Source: CAWCWK01 sp963842125 (GTDB lineage: Bacteria > Pseudomonadota > Alphaproteobacteria > Rhizobiales > CAWCWK01). Taken from it: a stretch of 64,000 bases of DNA. Below, one piece after another: positions 59,500-64,000 of this stretch. Every line of letters starts with the position of its first letter. Position 1 is the stretch's first letter. Below the pieces are notes generated by a model. That model made no database searches. It was not told where the DNA came from and saw only the letters and a program-made list of their open reading frames with translations. A program made the position numbers and the translations under genes. Location: positions 434,001 through 498,000 of the forward strand of contig CAWJFE010000005.1 in assembly GCA_963842125.1 (NCBI GenBank). The letters are read 5' to 3'.

Positions 59500-62400
59500 C
59501 TACTCCGCCGCCATCGGCAGCTCGCATGAGGCTTCGGCCGGTGGCGCGTCAAGCTGGCGCATCAGCATCTCGCGACGCTTGGCGACTGCGTCGCGAGCCG
59601 CGTCCTTGACCGGCCCGAAGCCGCGCATGTCCTGCGGCAGCGCGAGAAGTTGCGCGACGATGCCCGCGTTGCCTGCGTCCAGCTTCGCGAGCGCGCGCGT
59701 CATCAGCGCTTCGTAATCCGCGATATCGCGCCGCTCCTGGTCTCGCTCGGCGCTGTAGCCGAAGAGATCGAGCGGCGTACCGCGCAGGCGCTTCATACGG
59801 GCGAGAAGGCGGAAGAGGGTCAGCGTCCAGGGACCGAACTGACGCTTCCTGGGGCGCCCGTTCGCATCGCGGCCCGGCAGGAGAGGTGGGGCGAGGTTGA
59901 AGACGACGCGTGTGTCGCCCTCGAACTGCGCCTTCAGCCCTTCGACGAAGCGCGTGTCGGTGAAGAGCCGCGCCGTCTCGTATTCGTCCTTGTAGGCGAG
60001 GAGCTTGGCATAGGAGATCGCGACCGCGCGGGGGACCGCATCGTCGAGCCCCCGGTCCTCGGCCAGCCGCACCGCATACTCGACGCGCTCGGTATAGCGC
60101 CGTGCCAACGCGGTATCCTGATAGGCCGTCAGATGCGCGGTGCGGTGGGCGACGATCTCGTCTAGCGTCATCTCGGAGAGCGGCTTCGGTCGCTCGGGCT
60201 CGGCGCCGAGCGCCTTCACGGCCTGCGGGTCGTGCGCGAGGAGCCGGCCCCAGGCGAAGGCGGAGAGATTGGCCTTCACGGCCACGCCGTTGAGCCGGAT
60301 CGCCTCTTCGATCGCGTCTCCACCAATGGGCACGAGGCCGGCTTGCCAGGCAAAGCCCAGCATCATGATGTTGGTCGCGATGGCATCGCCCGCGACGGCC
60401 TCGGCGACCTTCGTGAAGTCGTGGAAATGCGAGCCTTCGCCGACGGCCTTTCTGATCGTGCGCTCCACACCGGCGCGCTGGAAGTCGAAATCACGCGCGT
60501 GGACGAAGTCGGCCACCGGCGTCAGCGCCGTGTTGACGACCGCGACCGTCCGCTCCGGCCTGCAGAGCGTCGCACCCTCCTTGGAGGCCGCGACGACATC
60601 GTCCGCCGCGAGGAGGAGATCTGCGCCGCCATTGACGATGCGCGGGCTCGTGACGTCCTCGGACGCGGCGCCGATCCGCACATGGCTGATGACCGCGCCG
60701 CCTTTTTGCGCGAGGCCCGCCATGTCGAGGATCATCGGCGCCCGGCCATCGAGATGGGCGGCCATGCCGAGGATCGCCCCGATGGTGAGAACGCCCGTGC
60801 CGCCGACGCCCGTGACGGCGATGTTCCACGGCCGCTCCGCGATGTCGGGTAGTGTAGGGGCGGGAAGATGCGCGGCATCGGCGGTCTGTGCGGCGCGCTT
60901 CCGGAGGTCGCCGCCCAGCACCGTCACGAAGGAGGGGCAAAAGCCCTTGAGGCAGGAATAGTCCTTGTTGCAGGTCGATTGGTTGATGCGACGCTTGCGT
61001 CCCATCGGGGTCTCGACGGGCTCGACCGAGACGCAGTTCGACTGGACCGAGCAATCGCCGCAGCCTTCGCAGACGGCGGGGTTGATGAAGACGCGCTTCT
61101 TGGGGTCTTCCATGAGGCCGCGCTTGCGGCGCCGGCGCTTCTCGGCCGCGCAAGTCTGCTCGTAGACGATGGCGGAGGTGCCGGGGATCTCGCGGACCGC
61201 GCGGCTGATCGCGTCGAGCTCGTCGCGGTGGTGGACCGTGACGCCGGGGGCGAGGTCGGCCGGGTCGTAGACGTCCGGCCTGTCGGAGAGGAGGTAGATC
61301 GGCGCGACGCCTTCGCCGTGCAGCTGGTGCGTGATGATCTCGGGGCTGAGCGCCCCGTCATGCGTCTGCCCGCCCGTCATCGCGACGGCGTCGTTGTAGA
61401 GCACCTTATAGGTGATGTTGGTCTTGGCTGCGACGCTGGCCCGGATGGCGAGTAGGCCGGAATGGAAATAGGTACCGTCGCCGAGATTGGCGAAGCGATG
61501 CGTTTCGTCCGTGAAGTGCTGAATGGCCGACCACGGCACGCCCTCGCCGCCCATCTGGGTGAAGGTGTCGGTGTCGCGGTCCATCCATGTGACCATGTAG
61601 TGGCAGCCGATGCCGGCCATGGCTTTTGAGCCTTCGGGGACCGTCGTCGAGGTGTTGTGCGGGCAGCCGGAGCAGTAATAGGGCAGGCGCGCGACAGGTG
61701 CGCTATGCCCTTCGCTGAGGCGTTTTCGCTCCTCCAGATAGTCGAGCTTCCCGGTGATGCGGGCCTTGAGGCTCTCGTCGAAATCGAGGGCGAGGAGCCG
61801 GCGCGCGAGCATGCGGGCCGTCTCGCCCACGGTGAGCATCGCGGAATGCGACAGGAGCCGTCGGTCCGCCTCGTCGAACTTGCCGACGATGCGGGGGCGC
61901 ACGTCGGCCCGCCAGTTGAAGAGCTGCTGCTTGATCTGGTTCTCGATGATCTCGCGCCGCTCCTCGACGACGAAGACCTCCTCCAGACCTTCGGAGAAAT
62001 GACGGATGCCCTCGGGCTCGAGCGGCCAGGGCATGCGCACCTTATAGAGGCGAAGGCCGATCGCGCGGGCCTCGGCCTCGCCGATCTCCAGCTCGCGCAA
62101 CGCTTGGCGCACGTCCTCGTAGGCCTTGCCGGAGGCGACGATGCCGTAGCGAGCGTCTGGGCTGTCGAGCGTGACCTGATCGACGCCGTTGGCGCGGGCG
62201 AAGGCGATGGCGGCGTAGCCCTTGTCCTCCTGCAACCGCTCGTCCTGGACGAGCGGCGGGTCCGGCCAGCGCAGCGAGAGTCCGCCCGCCGGCATCTCGA
62301 AATCGTCAGGCCGGACGAAGGCGCGCATCTCGCCCGACAGATCGACGACGCCCGTCGTCTCGACCGTGTCTGAGATGAACTTCATGCCGACCCAGCAGCC

Positions 62401-62976
62401 CGAATACCGGCTCATCGCGATGCCGAGGAGCCCCATCTCCAGGAACTCCTGCACCGAGGACGGGTAGAGGACCGGGATCAGCGCCGCCATGAAGGCGTGG
62501 TCGGACTGGTGCGGCACGGTGGAGGACTTGCAGGCATGGTCGTCGCCAGCCAGCGCGAGGACGCCGCCATGGGGCGAGGTGCCGGCCGCGTTGGCGTGCT
62601 TGAAAACGTCGCCGCAGCGATCGACGCCCGGACCCTTGCCGTACCAGAGCCCGACGACGCCGTCCTTCCTCGCGCCCCGGCTCAGCGGCACCTGCTGCGT
62701 GCCCCAGACGGCCGTCGCCGCCAACTCCTCGTTGAGACCGGGCTGGAAGACGACGTCGTGAGCGCCGAGATGCCGCTTGGCGCGGCCGAGCTCCATGTCG
62801 TAGGCGCCGAGCGGCGATCCGCGATAGCCGGTGACGAAGGCGCCCGTGTTGAGCCCTCCCGCCCTGTCGCGCCGCATCTGCGTCATCGGCAGTCGGACGA
62901 GGGCCTGCGTGCCGGTGAGGAAGACGCGGCCTTCGGTGGCCGTGTACTTGTCATCGAGCGAGATCGGTTTGGTCAT
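59500..62976 (-). CDS. Indolepyruvate ferredoxin oxidoreductase, fused subunits
   Basis: Oxidative decarboxylase of aryl 2-oxo acids such as indolepyruvate to aryl-acetyl-CoA with ferredoxin as acceptor. The 1158-aa polypeptide fuses the IorA-like part (GAFVTGYRGSPLGAYDMELG, TPP region with GDGTYFHSGLLAI) and the IorB-like part (VTGVGGTGVLTIGAILGMAA from about residue 735). The [4Fe-4S] cluster motifs CEGCGDCSVQSNC and CNKDYSCLKGFCPSF lie between them. The ATG at 62976 starts the family domain; earlier in-frame sequence lacks similarity. Paired with a PaaK-like ligase on the same strand. Confidence 0.9.
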   Translation of the reverse strand: MTKPISLDDKYTATEGRVFLTGTQALVRLPMTQMRRDRAGGLNTGAFVTGYRGSPLGAYDMELGRAKRHLGAHDVVFQPGLNEELAATAVWGTQQVPLSRGARKDGVVGLWYGKGPGVDRCGDVFKHANAAGTSPHGGVLALAGDDHACKSSTVPHQSDHAFMAALIPVLYPSSVQEFLEMGLLGIAMSRYSGCWVGMKFISDTVETTGVVDLSGEMRAFVRPDDFEMPAGGLSLRWPDPPLVQDERLQEDKGYAAIAFARANGVDQVTLDSPDARYGIVASGKAYEDVRQALRELEIGEAEARAIGLRLYKVRMPWPLEPEGIRHFSEGLEEVFVVEERREIIENQIKQQLFNWRADVRPRIVGKFDEADRRLLSHSAMLTVGETARMLARRLLALDFDESLKARITGKLDYLEERKRLSEGHSAPVARLPYYCSGCPHNTSTTVPEGSKAMAGIGCHYMVTWMDRDTDTFTQMGGEGVPWSAIQHFTDETHRFANLGDGTYFHSGLLAIRASVAAKTNITYKVLYNDAVAMTGGQTHDGALSPEIITHQLHGEGVAPIYLLSDRPDVYDPADLAPGVTVHHRDELDAISRAVREIPGTSAIVYEQTCAAEKRRRRKRGLMEDPKKRVFINPAVCEGCGDCSVQSNCVSVEPVETPMGRKRRINQSTCNKDYSCLKGFCPSFVTVLGGDLRKRAAQTADAAHLPAPTLPDIAERPWNIAVTGVGGTGVLTIGAILGMAAHLDGRAPMILDMAGLAQKGGAVISHVRIGAASEDVTSPRIVNGGADLLLAADDVVAASKEGATLCRPERTVAVVNTALTPVADFVHARDFDFQRAGVERTIRKAVGEGSHFHDFTKVAEAVAGDAIATNIMMLGFAWQAGLVPIGGDAIEEAIRLNGVAVKANLSAFAWGRLLAHDPQAVKALGAEPERPKPLSEMTLDEIVAHRTAHLTAYQDTALARRYTERVEYAVRLAEDRGLDDAVPRAVAISYAKLLAYKDEYETARLFTDTRFVEGLKAQFEGDTRVVFNLAPPLLPGRDANGRPRKRQFGPWTLTLFRLLARMKRLRGTPLDLFGYSAERDQERRDIADYEALMTRALAKLDAGNAGIVAQLLALPQDMRGFGPVKDAARDAVAKRREMLMRQLDAPPAEASCELPMAAE

Positions 62977-63121
62977 GGCGCGAAGCACCTGCGCTGGGCC
63001 CTCGCGAGATGCGCGGCGGGGCCGGTTCACGTTTGGGGGGAGCCTACACCGGATCGCGTAAGGGGCGCCATGACGATCGCGCCGGCTTGACCGCGCGGCC
63101 TCATCCGCGCGAGCCTCGCGC

Positions 63122-63688
63122 ATGACCCTCGATCCCGCCCGCTCCCAAGTTCTCCTCATCGACATGCAGGCCCGGCTGATGCCGAGCATGGATGATATCG
63201 GCAGCGTGACCGCACGGTGCCGCGCGCTCATCGAAGGCGCACGGGCCTTCGGCGTGCCGGTGCTGGCGTCGGAGCAGTATCCGGACGGACTCGGATCGAC
63301 GGATGCCGGGCTCATCGAGGCACTCGGCAACGAACCTCGGCTCCCGAAGACAGACTTTTCGGCGGCCGCCGACCCCGCCATCAGGGCCGAGATCGATGCG
63401 CGTCATAGCGAAGGGCAGGACACCGTCATCGTCGCCGGCATCGAGGCCCATGTCTGCGTGATGCAGACGGTGCTCGATCTGCTCGGCGCCGGCATCTCCG
63501 TCGCCGTCGTGTCGGACGCCGTGACGGCACACGGGGCCGAGAACCGCCGGGCCGCGATCAAGCGGACGACGGATGCGGGCGCGGTGCTGGTGACGACCGA
63601 GATGGTGCTCTTCGAGTGGGCCGGTTCGTCCCGCTCGCCGGGGTTCAAGACGGTCTCGAAGTTGGTGAAGGGCCTGCGCGAGGGCTGA
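63122..63688 (+). CDS. Isochorismatase-family cysteine hydrolase
   Basis: A 188-residue protein of the isochorismatase/nicotinamidase fold. The catalytic Asp is in LLIDMQARL near residue 14, the Lys in PKTDFSAA, and the nucleophilic Cys in EAHVCVMQTVLDLL near residue 118, so the Asp-Lys-Cys triad is complete. Proteins like this, sometimes annotated YcaC-like or simply hydrolase, have uncertain substrates. It is transcribed divergently from the oxidoreductase gene (145-bp gap) and its stop touches that of the convergent ligase gene. Confidence 0.85.
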   Translation: MTLDPARSQVLLIDMQARLMPSMDDIGSVTARCRALIEGARAFGVPVLASEQYPDGLGSTDAGLIEALGNEPRLPKTDFSAAADPAIRAEIDARHSEGQDTVIVAGIEAHVCVMQTVLDLLGAGISVAVVSDAVTAHGAENRRAAIKRTTDAGAVLVTTEMVLFEWAGSSRSPGFKTVSKLVKGLREG

Positions 63689-64000
63689 CTATCCAATCGG
63701 CCTCTGGTCATCGATCACCTTGCCGTCGTTGGGCAGGGAGCCCGGCGCGACGACGACGATCTCGGCACGGATTCCGCAGGTCGCGCGAACGGCGTCGGCC
63801 AACCCATCGTCGATGGTGTCGGTGGGGGCCTCCACGAGGAGGCGCGCGTGGTCGTGCCCGTCGTTCTCGGTGATCTCCAGCCGCGCCTTCTTGGCGCCTT
63901 CGACCTTCGCGAGTGCGGCGGCGATCTGCGTGGGGCGCACGAACATGCCGCGCACCTTCGCCGTCTGATCGGCGCGTCCCATCCAGCCCTTGAGCCGCGC
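63689..64000 (-). CDS. Phenylacetate-CoA ligase-like protein, C-terminal end (cut by window edge)
   Basis: The visible 103 codons hold the C-terminal AMP-binding subdomain of PaaK-type acyl-CoA ligases, with MGRADQTAKVRGMFVRPTQI and the terminal DGKVIDDQ segment. The 5' part lies beyond the window. Such ligases often adjoin indolepyruvate ferredoxin oxidoreductase genes, which supports a role in aryl-acetate metabolism. Confidence 0.75.
   Translation of the reverse strand, partial: ARLKGWMGRADQTAKVRGMFVRPTQIAAALAKVEGAKKARLEITENDGHDHARLLVEAPTDTIDDGLADAVRATCGIRAEIVVVAPGSLPNDGKVIDDQRPIG

Noticed and set aside
1..64000. CRISPR array, prophage, integrative element or transposase
   Set aside because: No regular spaced repeats, phage structural genes, integrase or transposase found in any frame; the MITE-like repeats carry no enzyme.
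1..64000. tRNA or rRNA genes
   Set aside because: No cloverleaf with the TTCGA-type loop or rRNA conserved segment was noticed by eye. A covariance scan would be decisive, and a hit would overturn this.

Overview
The window is a G+C-rich chromosomal segment from an alphaproteobacterium, most likely Hyphomicrobiales or a close relative. The lineage is inferred from gene content and order: DUF1036 followed by pyruvate kinase, the N-formylglutamate amidohydrolase/DUF1244 pair, an RluD-type pseudouridine synthase upstream of rpoH, glnE, an HWE-type histidine kinase, an ABA4-like protein and small dispersed intergenic repeats. The sulfonate pathway suggests a marine or saline habitat. I cannot name the genus. 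I see no rRNA, tRNA, CRISPR array, prophage or transposase gene.

Region 1 (1-23.6 kb) is mainly housekeeping: nadE, a TadG-like vWA protein, DUF1036-pyk, N-formylglutamate amidohydrolase-DUF1244, a small secreted RTX protein, a DUF2256 gene divergent from an iron-sulfur (6-4) photolyase, glnE, a PaiB-like protein, rluD-rpoH, an SH3 protein, a lone frameshifted flhA, an ABA4-like membrane protein, a MarR regulator with a near-ideal operator, a DM13 protein, an acetyltransferase, a frameshifted dienelactone hydrolase and a Stf0 sulfotransferase.

Region 2 (23.6-33.2 kb) is more accessory. It holds two related MITE-like repeats, a gene-poor kilobase with terminator-like and long-hairpin structures, a Tat-exported metallo-hydrolase, a Nudix protein, a HisD-family dehydrogenase with an SMP-30 lactonase, a GAF/PAS/HWE sensor kinase, MsrA and an SPL-type radical SAM protein.

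Region 3 (33.2-46 kb) is the most interesting part, a sulfur island. On the minus strand, two YeeE/YedE-type membrane proteins and a persulfide-dioxygenase-like enzyme run divergently from a BigR/SqrR-like ArsR regulator with two cysteines, and SPL and msrA follow closely. Next to it a LacI regulator faces a plus-strand operon: a small two-TM protein, TRAP transporter DctP-DctQ-DctM, an HpsN-like dehydrogenase, an SDR, a zinc alcohol dehydrogenase, SuyA, SuyB and a YeiH-type exporter. By homology this is a complete route for 2,3-dihydroxypropane-1-sulfonate (DHPS): uptake, stereo-inversion, oxidation to (R)-sulfolactate, cleavage to pyruvate and sulfite, and sulfite export. Two LacI-type palindromes overlap the -35 and -10 of the operon promoter.

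Region 4 (46-64 kb) holds prmA, a UvrD/PcrA helicase, a tight leucine/isovalerate operon (thiolase, liuA, liuB, liuD, liuE, liuC), a frameshifted acyl-CoA dehydrogenase, a fused indolepyruvate ferredoxin oxidoreductase, an isochorismatase-like hydrolase and the end of a phenylacetate-CoA ligase-like gene cut by the window edge.

Four otherwise intact conserved genes (flhA, dienelactone hydrolase, dctP, acyl-CoA dehydrogenase) each need a single-base correction. Sequencing or assembly indels are at least as likely as real pseudogenes.
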